This document shows, one piece after another, positions 23,884 to 34,152 of a stretch of 64,000 nucleotides of DNA (position 1 is its first letter; each line of letters begins with the position of its first letter). This stretch comes from Actinomucor elegans (Eukaryota; Mucoromycota; Mucoromycetes; Mucorales; Mucoraceae): positions 310,001-374,000 of the forward strand of contig JAMSLZ010000009.1 of the NCBI GenBank assembly GCA_026027325.1. Direction: 5' to 3'. A program made the translations under genes and the position numbers. The notes below the pieces were generated by a model that saw only the letters and a program-made list of their open reading frames with translations, searched no databases and was not told where the DNA came from.

Positions 23884-25232
23884 TAAACTATTATGTATTG
23901 TAACATTGTACAATATTTTTCATATCTATGCATTAAACTTTAAAGGATAATTTTCTTTATATGTTGATTGTATCTATTTGACCAAATGAGGCTTTCCATG
24001 AGTCTAAACGGTTTTCATGTTAAATTAATTCTGGTATCATGTGTAAGTACTTGTCATTATTCGGAACACTGCATCCGATTCTATTTGGTGAAACCGCCCG
24101 GCATTTCCAAGTAAAGTGGTTTTCACCGTGAAGCACGCGAGATCATTTTTTACTACAAGCGGGGCTTTACACTTGTCATTGTTTGACGTGTAAAAATTGA
24201 GCCACTCTTGCCCAGATAGCGTTTCAACAAAACGCGTCATAACTGTAGTATAGATAATACCGCCTTTTGATACGAACACTTCTTCTCTATAGCTCTAATA
24301 CGATTGGTTCAATGGTACAGCTTGTTTGATGTGTTTTTGTTGGCTCATGACATATACGATAGACGGACGGAATCAGCGAGATATTTACTACACCTATAAG
24401 CTTTCTTTCTCTCACGCGACACTTGAACCAAACAAACGTTTGCTAAGCCTTCTTGTCTAATAAATTCGATCTGACAATAAAACATATTTAACACCAAGCA
24501 TGCTATGACACAATGAATAGTAGCTATGAAATGGAATGTTCATCTATCTAGTGAATACTAACAGAACTAAAATCTAGATCGCCATTACAGCGAGAAAGAC
24601 TCTCGTGTTATGGTAACAGAAGGCTGCTTGCATGCTTGCATGCTTAAGGAGCTATTCCGAGATAAGCTGCCAACAAACTACTGCATAACACACTCGGCAA
24701 TTCCGATCACAATATGAAAATAAGGAGATCAAGCCAACTTTCATCAAATATTGATTGTAAAAGATGAAATCCATGATCACTCATTACGACATGGTTTCGT
24801 CGTATTATGTCCTTAATAGAAAGGTCTTCTCTATTTGCATAAACTATATAAAGCAAAATTAAAAAATCTCGGATAACCGTTATAGGCAATTCTTCAAAAA
24901 AATATATAATAAAAAAAAGGCTCGTTTCACCAAGAGTATAACAATAAGAAAAAAAAGACTATAAGCAGTATTCCGATTGGTATCGAAACATGTTAATGAT
25001 GGGTTTGATACAATAGAAAAAAAGGGGAAAATATCTGACAAGGTGGCTACTTACAATGAAGGAGAGAACTAATAAGTTAACTCGGGGAGTATTGTTTAGC
25101 AAACAATAGGAGGAAAAAAGAAAAAGATACGAGTGGCTTTGTGACTAGAGTAGATAAACTATAAAAGGACAAACAGAATCCTGCCTTCTTTCTCTTTAAC
25201 CTTTTTTTTTATTTTTTTCTAATATTCTAACT
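23884..25232. other. Intergenic region between RACK1 and the cyclin gene
   Basis: No supportable gene. A minus-strand frame at 24037-24279 (80 codons) has mixed amino-acid content but no recognisable family or splice signals, so I leave it uncalled. A short GCATGCTTGCATGC direct repeat occurs at about 24628-24644. Purine-rich DNA precedes the cyclin TATA box. Confidence 0.5.
25160..25167 (+). promoter_or_regulatory. TATA box of the cyclin gene
   Basis: TATAAAAG, 66 bp before the ATG at 25233, followed by a pyrimidine-rich leader. Confidence 0.6.
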
Positions 25233-25840
25233 ATGCTTCAAAAACCACCTCAATATAATTTCACTGTTACTAGTCCTCATTATGCACCTCAAAGACCTAC
25301 GACCCGTAGACAGTCAATACCTTCCATCTTGATTGACTTTACTGCCATGACACTATGTGATTTAATGAGAACAAACAATCGCCGCACTCGTTCATTACCT
25401 GAATATGTTTTCTTCGTTCAAAATGTTACATACCAAGCCAACATCAACGTACGTACATTACTGGTTGCATTGATTTACCTCCAACGCGCTAAAGCAAACC
25501 TACCAAAGCGAGCCATTGGCAACGATGGTAAATATATATATATATAAAAATGGCTCTACTTCATGATATCGTCATACTAACATTTATCATCATAGATACA
25601 AATCATCGTATGTTCTTGGGCGCCCTTTTACTTGCTTCCAAGTTCCTCAAAGATACAGCTTGGACTACTCACACACTTAGCAATCGTCGTATCTATGAAA
25701 TATGCGGCGGTTTATTCTCTTTGGATGAAGTTTACAAGATGGAACGCGCTTTTATCAAATTGATTCAATACAACTGCTGGGTTGATGAAGAAACTCTAAA
25801 TAGCTTTGTAGAATCACACCGTACCGACTTTTCACTTTAA
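25233..25840 (+). CDS. PCL-like cyclin
   Basis: Exons are 25233-25527 and 25596-25840, giving 179 aa. It is a compact cyclin N-domain: 'FVQNVTYQANINVRTLLVALIYLQRAK' region (about 65-90), then 'HRMFLGALLLASKFLKD' and 'LFSLDEVYKMERAFIKLIQYN', ending soon after the cyclin box. The 'TLLVALIYLQRAKANLP' style matches cyclins of the Pcl1/2 and Pho80-related group that pair with Pho85-type kinases. No destruction box or long extension is seen. The exact partner is inferred from family only. Strong TATA box upstream. Confidence 0.85.
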
Positions 25841-26138
25841 ACTGTACATCAAATTCATTATCAATCCCAAGTGTATATATCATCTTCTTTTACTACATTC
25901 TTTCTTTCATTCATTGGCTCATTTTTGTATATACTATGCTATGAAAAATTACATACTCATATATACCATATAACCCAGTACAAAAGAGTCACTCTTTTCT
26001 TATTGTATTACATACACACATACATACATATATATAAAAAATATATATAAGTTCTTTATAATAAAATTTCCTCTTATTTTATTAATGTCGATCATTGACT
26101 TTCGGAAACAATATCCGAGGTTCATCGTGCTACATGGA

Positions 26139-26423
26139 TTATAATTGGTTCTTATTCTGAGAATCTCTTAGTGCTGCTTGAGAGATGGACAAAGCTTCAT
26201 CAGAATCCTTTTTGGTGTCTTTTGATTTTAATTTTGAAACAATTTTAGGCTGTTCGTAGTTTTCTTCATCATCTTCATCCACTACGGTGGTATTATTGGA
26301 TGGTGTCTCTTCATAATCGCCAATTTGATCCCAAGGATTCTTTTTTACAGGTTGACCGTTATAATCTCGGTTTCTTTCGGTTGTCTTGTTGCCGCTGTAG
26401 ATGGGTAAATTGCCAATATCCAT
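26139..26423 (-). CDS. Small acidic hypothetical protein
   Basis: Single-exon frame of 94 aa, not recognised. It begins 'MDIGNLPIYSG', has 'NPWDQIGDYEET' and an acidic stretch ('VVDEDDEEN'), then a Lys/Ser-rich end. Composition and codon use look coding rather than random, and a purine-rich leader precedes the start. It is probably disordered. It converges on the cyclin gene with about 300 bp between stops. Confidence 0.6.
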   Translation of the reverse strand: MDIGNLPIYSGNKTTERNRDYNGQPVKKNPWDQIGDYEETPSNNTTVVDEDDEENYEQPKIVSKLKSKDTKKDSDEALSISQAALRDSQNKNQL

Positions 26424-27182
26424 GATATGATAAAGGTAGGTATCGTTTAGAAAAGAAAAGAAAGTAAAGAAGAAAGAAAAAGAAATCGTTGGGGATAGTA
26501 ACTTGGGAAAAGTACTAATAAAAAAAAAACACCAGCCCTGTTTTCACTAAGTCGGAACATCAAACCTTAAGTACAACGAACAGTATCCTTAAGCTTTTCT
26601 TTGTGGGATCTTATTAAAGTAGTAACAGTGGAATAAACAGAATGCACGTATCATGCATACCAAGTTGCTGTCATTTTGAAGTCATAATAGCATCGTTTCT
26701 CCAACTAAACACGTAGTACTACTAATAGACCTATCAAGTCCCAGCTACCTAGCGGACCTTTTGCTACTTAAAGAATAGTAGTATTATATGTCTTAACATA
26801 CAATTTTAATCACTTGCGACTTGTGTGTCAGGTCTGCCTATACATGCATGAGCAGCTGAGGAAAAGTTTATTTTTGGTAACGCCAAGATTATTTCAGTGG
26901 TTTCATTGTCTATTTATTTATGGACAAACTACTACGGATGTCGAATAAACGCGCTTTGGACACTAATATAGCGAATCACATATTTTAAATTGTAATGTAC
27001 AATGCAAACATTTGCTATGCACATGGACTATTAATCAGATGCGACATTAGTCTAGAATCAATTGAAAGATCTATAAATCATTACCACCAATTCAGGGGAA
27101 ATGAATAAAAATGAATGTTAATTGCTAAAATATAATATCCACCTTGTATTGTAACCAAAAAAAAAATAGCTATTATATATTC

Positions 27183-27290
27183 ATTGCTTCATTTTGAACA
27201 CGCACTAGCAGTCAAATGTGACATTAAATGGAAAAATGCAGAAATGTTCGAAATGAAACTGAAAGAGATAATTTCAGAAAGTCAAGGGGG
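27183..27290 (+). repeat. Degenerate dispersed repeat, member similar to 18100-18210
   Basis: Shares 'CAAATGTGACATTAAATGG', 'AAATGCAGAAATG' and 'GAGATAATTTC' in order with the copy at 18100-18210. Confidence 0.6.
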
Positions 27291-28080
27291 ATACTCAGTC
27301 ATATTTTTTTTTTTTTTTTTTTGTGTGTGAACCCCAATAAAACGATTATTTTGAAGCAAAGTCTACTAAAAAGTAATTTTAATATAATATATAGTGCCTG
27401 ATACTATTTTCATTGGATTTTATAATTGCCAAGCTATAGCCTCATAGTGATGATGGGTAGCCTTTGAGTTGCTTTCCATTATATATTAAATAAATCTTGG
27501 CTACATGACTTTTAATCTAGCTTTACTTTACGCTATTTAAAGTAGAATTACCGGTTCTTTCTTTTTTTTTGGGTAGTATAAAAGCTATGAAGGTCCGAAA
27601 AATCCTGTCTAAGTGCAACGCAAGCAACTAGATATAAAATGACCAACGCATCATATCAACGGTCTTCTCTTCTATTGATATCTCCTCCTATAATGATTGT
27701 CGGTGCTTAATATGTTAAAAAAAATATATCCAATATAGAATAATGGTGGCTATAGTAGATGCAATGCTTCACTCTAAACAATTTTATTAACTCAAATGGA
27801 TGAGACGCTAGACAGGACAATGAAGAAATTCTAGGACAGGATCTGAAAAATAGGACAATTCAGAAAAAGAAATCCAAGGGTATGCCGTTTGGCCAAATTC
27901 TTTTTGAATCACTGTTTTGCTTTTATGTAAGAACACGCACTACATTTTCAGTATGTAGTCAATTAGTAACATGAAAAAAGTACATTGAATAGTATACATA
28001 ATAAATTTGTTTGTTCGTTTTTTTTTTTTTTTGTATTTAATACTCAAGCTAGAACTATATGATGAAATCTATACAGTACT

Positions 28081-28337
28081 ATGTGCATGTATATATTAAA
28101 AAGGGAACATTTAGTCATCTGTCAATCACCTCTGAAATTTGAATCAGCGCTTAGTCAATTAATCAAGAATGCGAGAGATATATATTAAACCCTCTGGAAT
28201 GCTATTATTAAAATAACTTTTCTTTTGGAGTTATAAACGCAAGAGATATAAACTAGCTAAGGCGAAGAACCTACTTGAAAAATCAATAGAAAAAAAAAAT
28301 CTCTAAACGGTTCTTACTGACTTATTATAGCCATGTC
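28081..28337 (+). repeat. Leader-type repeat, copy A (related to transposon interior 58725-59000)
   Basis: In order it shows 'GCATGTATATATTAAAAAGG', 'TTTAGTCATCTGTCAATCACC', 'TCAATTAATCAAGAATG', a second 'ATATATATTAAACCCT', 'AGAGATATAAACTAGCTAAG' and 'ATCTCTAAACGGTTCT'. The same order occurs at 29385-29625 and inside the CACTA element upstream of its transposase. Flanking transposon sequence is not recognisable here. Confidence 0.7.
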
Positions 28338-28980
28338 ATTACTTTACTACACTGCAATAATTGTATTTATAAAAAAATCAAAGTGGTCATATTCTTTTAT
28401 TTCTAATTTTATGGATTGAAACACACCAAAGCTAATTTTTACACTACATATTTTTTTTTTCCAGCACGCTTTTTCCCCTTTGGAGAATATCATTTTAGTG
28501 GTGGTAAATTTTGCAGCCCTTTCAAAATACAAAGAGTCAAAATAGACTTCTTTTTTTTAAAAAAAAAAACTGAAAAAAAAGCAACAGTTAATGTATAATA
28601 GTATCGCAATGAAGTGCAATATACGTTATAAATCATCCTGGAAACCTTCATTTCTCATGGCCAAAAGAGATTAGAAGCTACTCAACCATGATAATGAAAC
28701 TGAAATAAATTAATGATAAAGAATTGAAAACTGCAAGACTGTATTTTATACAAACTGTATACAAATGAATGATTCTGTATCATAAATACATAGGCTTACT
28801 TCGATATACGTTAAAAAAAAGGGCATTATAAACCTGTTTATATTAACTAAAATGTCTCCATAGACAGTCAAATTAATTCGGCTCGTACTTTAATATTCCG
28901 GACCGCCAATATTATTTCCGGCCCGGATTTTCTAATATTTTTACGATTATATTATTTTAATTTAATTAGTTATCATATGA

Positions 28981-29051
28981 GCGCTCTTGGTTTAGTGGTA
29001 GAATTTCACCCTTCCAAGGTGAAGGCCGGGGTTCGATTCCCCGAGGGCGCA
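28981..29051 (+). tRNA. tRNA-Gly (anticodon UCC)
   Basis: A 71-nt intronless cloverleaf. The acceptor stem GCGCTCT pairs with AGGGCGC (one G-T pair), the D arm is TTGGTTTAGTGGTAGAA, the anticodon stem-loop is CACCCTTCCAAGGTG with TCC in the loop, and the T arm CGGGGTTCGATTCCCCG carries the B-box. The discriminator base is A. T-runs follow within 6-15 bp. Confidence 0.97.
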
Positions 29052-29056
29052 CATTC

Positions 29057-29066
29057 TTTTGTTTTT
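29057..29066 (+). terminator. Polymerase III terminator of tRNA-Gly
   Basis: TTTT then TTTTT separated by one G, starting 6 bp after the tRNA 3' end. Confidence 0.7.
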
Positions 29067-29384
29067 GTCCTCTGATGAGGTGCATATAGCTTTTGTTGTA
29101 CGTTTTTTTTAAAAAAAAAATTGGAGGTTTTCTTCCAGAATACTAGAGATTATAGATGATGTGTACAATTAACTTATAATTTTGCTTCATGATTTCTTTC
29201 TGATTTTTAAACCAAGTATATGTAGGTGCTATTTCTACTCTTTAAGAAAAATTAGTAATTCATTATAATTATGGATTATTTAACAAATGGTATATATGAC
29301 TGAAATTAATTGAGATATATAAATTCAACAATTATTCGACAAGAGTAAACATAAATTAATGACATTCACTAAAACTTATTATTG

Positions 29385-29625
29385 CGGTGGAACCTACACA
29401 TATATAATAAAAGAGGGGATTTATTTAATCATCTACCAATGAAGAAGTTTCAATCACCAGTTAAGAAATCAATTAATGCAAGTGACAACACATATATTAA
29501 AAACCCTTCAAAGTATAAACAGAAGAGATATAAGCTGCTAGAATAGCTAAAGTCACTTTTAAATCAATAAATCTTATAAAACAGTTCTAATTGACCTGCT
29601 CAATTTTTACCACAAGTATAACTAT
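29385..29625 (+). repeat. Leader-type repeat, copy B
   Basis: Same block order as copies at 28081-28337 and 58725-59000: 'ACATATATAATAAAAGAGG', 'TTTAATCATCTACCAATGA', 'CAATTAATGCAAGTGACAAC', 'ACATATATTAAAAACCCTT', 'AGAATAGCTAAAGTCAC' and 'TCAATTTTTACC'. It is closer to the transposon copy than to copy A at its 3' end. Confidence 0.75.
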
Positions 29626-29857
29626 TATATTTTATCTTGGTAACAGTTTTAATACATGTAGTTTTTCATTCTGAATATGTAGAATTATCAAATACGGCCT
29701 TAAACAAGAATCATTCGAGGAACGTAGAAATATGTTAGAGTGGTCCAATTACAGAAAAAATAATCTAAGAATATATGTATTGTGGTATTTCAGCTAAGTT
29801 TAATGGGCTCAAACTTGAAGGAATTTATTTTGAAGTTAAAATTGTCCAGCTAATCTA

Positions 29858-30592
29858 CGACCGGAAATGTGCATCATTTTATATCATGTAGGAACCGCGG
29901 ATATGTGATTTGAGTATGCTTGAAGGATTTATTTATGCTAATGCTTGGGTCATATTTGTTCCAATTTAAGTCCTAGGCGTTTAGTTGGTCCTTATTTACA
30001 TTGTTTCGTAGTTCATGCTTGTGGAGATATGGATTTGATTGGTTTGCTTATTGGCGTTTGTGTTAATTGTTGCTTGTTTGGTACTATGACCAAACTTAAA
30101 GATTACCTTGTACATTCTTCTTTGTGTGTTTCTCGGTATCATCATAATCCGAGAATATTACAAGGACTTTTTCCTAAATATACCGTTATGTCACAGTTTA
30201 AAATCTGTAGTGATGTGATAGTTTATGGTTGCATCATTACTCGTTGCACTAGAATAACCTATATATGATAAAGTAAGCCCTATACTGAAGCTTCTGGTCA
30301 ACTTTATCTTAGATAGAGGTAGCTTATTTATCCTCACGTACCATCTAGTTCAGACAACAACATTACGAATATCTGGTTATAGATCAATGTGCTCATTGGT
30401 TCTGCTATACACTTAAATACACATGAGTGTTAGCTACTCATTCGTTGAATTTGTTTAAACAAGTGTCTTTTAATTATTCTTTATAATAAATTAATTCGTT
30501 AGCTTTACGCAACTGTAAATGCATATCTAAGTCTTTGCAGGATATTCTAATTTTATTATGATTTACATCTCTTCAGGTCTTCAAATAAGACA
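29858..30592 (+). repeat. Dispersed repeat, copy 2 (inverted relative to 10108-10790)
   Basis: Matches the reverse complement of 10108-10790 almost end to end, with about 52 bp extra around 30046-30097. Part of it is open on the plus strand (29945-30268), but copy 1 does not keep the frame, so coding is unlikely. Confidence 0.8.
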
Positions 30593-31680
30593 TATATTTA
30601 GGTTCATGTTTTTTTAAGGCTTGGAAACAGCATTTTGAAACATGATATGTTAATTACATAGATAAAATATAATAGAGAGGGTGCAGAAATATGTGTTGGA
30701 TTTTATATCTAAAAAAAAAAAAAGAGTTATAGACGCATTTTTTCTTTTTGTTAAGGCGGCCTCTACGAATTCAAGAAAGTATACACTTTTTTGAATGCGT
30801 TAATAACGCACATACTTCTTAAGTTAAAAATCATATACGCACAACCATGTCCTTTTATAATACTGAGCCTAAATTGCTAAAGTACAATGCCTCAAATGGC
30901 CGTCTTTATGCTGTATGAAAAACGCAAACTGAAATTTGAGTCCAAGGGATACCTTAAGATATCCCTGCACCTCTACATTCCTCATCTAATATGCATTTTG
31001 GTGATTGGCATTAATTTATATACATTTTTGTACCAACTACTAGATCTTTCCACTAATTTTGGTCCAATGTTGCATCTGATAAGTAGCTCTTGCTTCGAAT
31101 CCATTTTTACATCTGATTAAATCTCGATTTGATTCTAATGCGATGAATATCTTGTAAACATTCGAGCAATATACATATGCTTACGCTGTGATGGTGCCCA
31201 ACTATCTATCATGTCTTGTCTGTCATTGAAAATAGTGAAGCATATGTCACAATGGATAAGATGCGTAACACAGTAAAATCATATCATTGACATATACTTG
31301 CCCAGTTGCATTTGAGGCATTTTTTGGCTTGTGACTCCCTCTAAATTGACATGTCAACTAACGCAGATCTACGAAAAAGATCACCGTTACACGGGCACAC
31401 ATACCAACATCAGCTGAATGCAACCTTAACGCTGATGCACTATATAATCTAATGTAAGTTTACCCGTGCAATCAGGCCATATTTCAACAAATAAGGTACA
31501 CAGTATCCAAGCTAAAAAGAACGGGTAAAAAGTGACGCATTAGGAACTATTTTTTTTTTCTATAGTGCGCGGCATTGTTTTTCCCGCTCTCTTTTTATAT
31601 TACTACTATTATATCTTTTTTTTTGTCGTTTTGTTTTGTTTTGTTTTTTAATAGATACACTGAAGAATCTCGATTAAAAC

Positions 31681-33826
31681 ATGGCTGGCAAAGGCGTTGT
31701 AAGAAGCATGTAAGACGTGTTCCCGATTGATTGTGCTAGTGGATGAAGCAATCTTGAAAAAAAAAACTAACTCTTCTAATTCAGAAAAAACTATGCTAAG
31801 GGTTTCTCTGAAGTACAAATCAAAGTGAGAGAAGCAACATCCAATGACAGTTCTGGACCAAGTGGATCATTAATGAATGAAATTGCACAATTAACATTTA
31901 ACGAGTAAAAGTCTCTTCATCTTTGTTTCTATGCATCAACGAACTCACTACAATATAATACTAGACAAGACTTTATTGAAATCATGGATATGCTCGATAA
32001 ACGATTAAACGATAAAGGCAAAAACTGGCGTCATGTATTCAAGGTTTTATTATTCATTCTTGGTTTTTACTAGTGATACCGTTTTGCTTATATATGTTCA
32101 CCTATTTAGGCTCTATTAGTGTTAGATTATTGCTTGCACGTTGGGTCCGAGAATGTCGTGCTATATGCTAAAGAGAATATATACGTTGTCCGAACTCTGA
32201 AAGAGTTTCAGCATATTGATGATACTGGAAAGGATGTTGGATTCAATGGTAAAACAAGATTACCTAATTAAGAAGAAGATAGCTAATAGGCTTGTATAGT
32301 GCGTCAAAAAGCAAAGGATATTACAAGCTTGCTATTAGATGAAAACCGTTTAAAAGAAGAGCGTCGCACACGTAAGCATATGCAGGATAGAATGGCAGGC
32401 GTTGGGGATTATATGAACGATACTTTGTGGAGCAGTAATAGATCAACCGAGAACTCTGGTGTATATCAACATCCTGGATATATGGATGAAGATAAGGACT
32501 TGAAGCGAGCCATTGAAGAAAGTAAGCGCTTAGCCGAGCAAGAATCAAAAAAACGTGGCGAAGGGTAAACTATCTATTTGACGTTGACTGCGTTTTCTTA
32601 CTTTCTAATGGTAGTACTGAAGACGATTTACAAAGAGCTATACGTGAAAGTGAACAAGAAGCCAGAGAGAATGAAAGAAAAAAGAAGGAAGCTCTAGAAC
32701 GTGAGAATCAGAACAATTTGTTTAGTAATGCGTCTTCTAGTACGAGCCAAACGTAAGTTGTATATATTTCATTGTTACTTGATCTAAACTGATCAACGTC
32801 ATTATCAAGTTTCCAAGGCTTTGCAGCCAACCAAAGCTTCACGCCTACTCTGAATCCATACGGCCAAGCACAACAACAACAACAACAACAACAGCAATGG
32901 CCTCAGGCAACAGGCATGTCATTTTCAGAGCCAATCCAAAGAAATCCTTATCAACAACAGCCACAGCAAGCGTTTGATACATTCAGTCTTCAGGCTCAAA
33001 TGACTGGTATGCCACCACAAATGATGTCTCAGCAAGCACAAATGACAGGACTGCCTCAACAAGCACAAATGACAGGACTGCCTCAGCAAGCTCAGTTTAC
33101 TGGTAATCCATACGGTCTACAGCAGCAAATGTTCGGAACACCTACTATGGCTTATAATCAGGTGAGCTTTTCATATCATGGCTCGTGCATACATTACTTA
33201 ACATATTATACAGATGTCCAATAGCACCAGCCAATCCACGCCTACTAACACGCAATATCCCATGTTGAATAGCATGTTGCAACAAAATAATGCTAGCCAG
33301 TAAGTAACTTGTTGTGTCACACTACTTTTTTGACTAAATTCTTTCTATTTGAATCTATTAGAGCATAGTAAGTTCGTTATTGATTACACATAATACTAAA
33401 ACTAAGACCTACAGTAGTAGTACAACAGGTTTTTCAAACGCATTGGTACCACAGAGCAATACTCAAGTATCAAGTATGACAGAAAGCCCATCAAATAGTC
33501 CTGCTCCTTTTACGCAGGTAAAAAAAAAAAAGATTGAGAAATTTGAACCCTAAATAGCTCCTTATTTTATGTAGCCATTTGCTCAACAACCTAATCGTAA
33601 TCCTTTTGGTCAACCTACTTCAGCTAACGCACCTTCTCAAGGACAAAAGAGTTTATTAGAGATGATGCAAGAACAAAAGATGCAACAGCATCAATTAGCG
33701 CAACCAGGCTTTCAACAACTTCAACAGCAGCCTCAAATGACAAATAATCAACCTATGAACATGCAACCTACTGGTTATCAAGCATTTAGTCAGCAATCTT
33801 ATGGCCAACAGCCACCTTTCTTTTAA
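31681..33826 (+). CDS. ENT1: Epsin (ENTH-domain endocytic adaptor)
   Basis: Exons are 31681-31709, 31785-31904, 31965-32043, 32110-32248, 32300-32564, 32615-32752, 32810-33161, 33214-33299, a probable 6-nt exon 33362-33367, 33415-33517 and 33575-33826, giving 522 aa. The ENTH domain (about 5-145) has 'KNYAKGFSEVQIKVREATS', 'IMDMLDKRLNDKGKNWRHV' and 'LLVLDYCLHVGSENVV', the PI(4,5)P2-binding fold. Two ubiquitin-interacting motifs follow: 'DKDLKRAIEESKRLAEQE' and 'EDDLQRAIRESEQEARE'. The Q/P/M-rich tail has repeated 'QAQMTGLPQ' units and an NPF motif ('NRNPFGQP') for EH-domain partners. It links ubiquitinated cargo, membrane and clathrin coat. The 6-nt exon is optional: skipping it keeps the frame. 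Confidence 0.93.
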
Positions 33827-34069
33827 TAAAAAATATAAAGCTGTGGGAACAGTATGTTTGTTGTTACCGCCTTTTTTTCTACATAATAAGTGTAACCTAT
33901 TTGAAACCAAAAAAAAAAAAAATGAATGAATACCATAAAGGAGGAAGTGCAGCACTTACTGATTAAATGTAACAAACAAAAAAAAGGCAGTTTCAATGAT
34001 AAGATACGCGTCCAATCATGGTAATCCTTTTTACACGTATAAAAAGGGTTAAGTAGGGGTTTTTTTTTT

Positions 34070-34106
<37 letters not shown>

Positions 34107-34152
34107 AAAGAAATTTTCCATCATTTTTTCTTTCTTTTCTTTCCTTTCATTA
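33827..34152. promoter_or_regulatory. Epsin 3' flank and promoter of the CBM21 gene
   Basis: The epsin stop is followed at once by AATAAAAAA. A TATA box, TATAAAAAG, lies at 34038-34046, about 107 bp before the next ATG. A (TA)15 tract at 34072-34101, an A-run and a pyrimidine-rich leader follow. Confidence 0.6.
34072..34101. repeat. (TA)15 microsatellite
   Basis: Perfect TA repeat in the 5' leader or core promoter of the CBM21 gene. Confidence 0.9.

Larger units (their letters stand above)
26424..28980. other. Gene-poor repeat-bearing region left of the tRNA gene
   Basis: No protein gene is supported. It includes degenerate dispersed-repeat members (about 26995-27065 and 27183-27290), T-runs at 27306-27322 and 28019-28032, the leader-type repeat at 28081-28337, and an isolated GC-rich patch at 28900-28930 ('CCGGACCGCC', 'TTCCGGCCCGG') just before the tRNA. 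Confidence 0.55.
29067..31680. other. Repeat-rich region right of the tRNA gene, upstream of epsin
   Basis: No protein gene is supported. Frames at 29945-30268 and 30887-31120 lie in or near repeats. It contains the leader-type repeat copy B (29385-29625), the second arm of the inverted dispersed repeat (29858-30592) and a degenerate repeat fragment near 31065. The last 150 bp before epsin are T-rich with (TTTTG)n and a TATATTACTA stretch, probably its promoter. Confidence 0.55.

Noticed and set aside
24037..24279. 80-codon minus-strand frame downstream of RACK1
   Set aside because: No family resemblance, no splice-linked extension and no conserved motif; could be real but cannot be supported from sequence alone.
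29945..30268. 107-codon frame in the dispersed repeat, copy 2
   Set aside because: Copy 1 at 10108-10790 lacks about 52 bp in this part and has stops, so the frame is not maintained.
30887..31120. 77-codon frame upstream of epsin
   Set aside because: Overlaps a degenerate repeat fragment; AT-driven hydrophobic composition and no partner exon.
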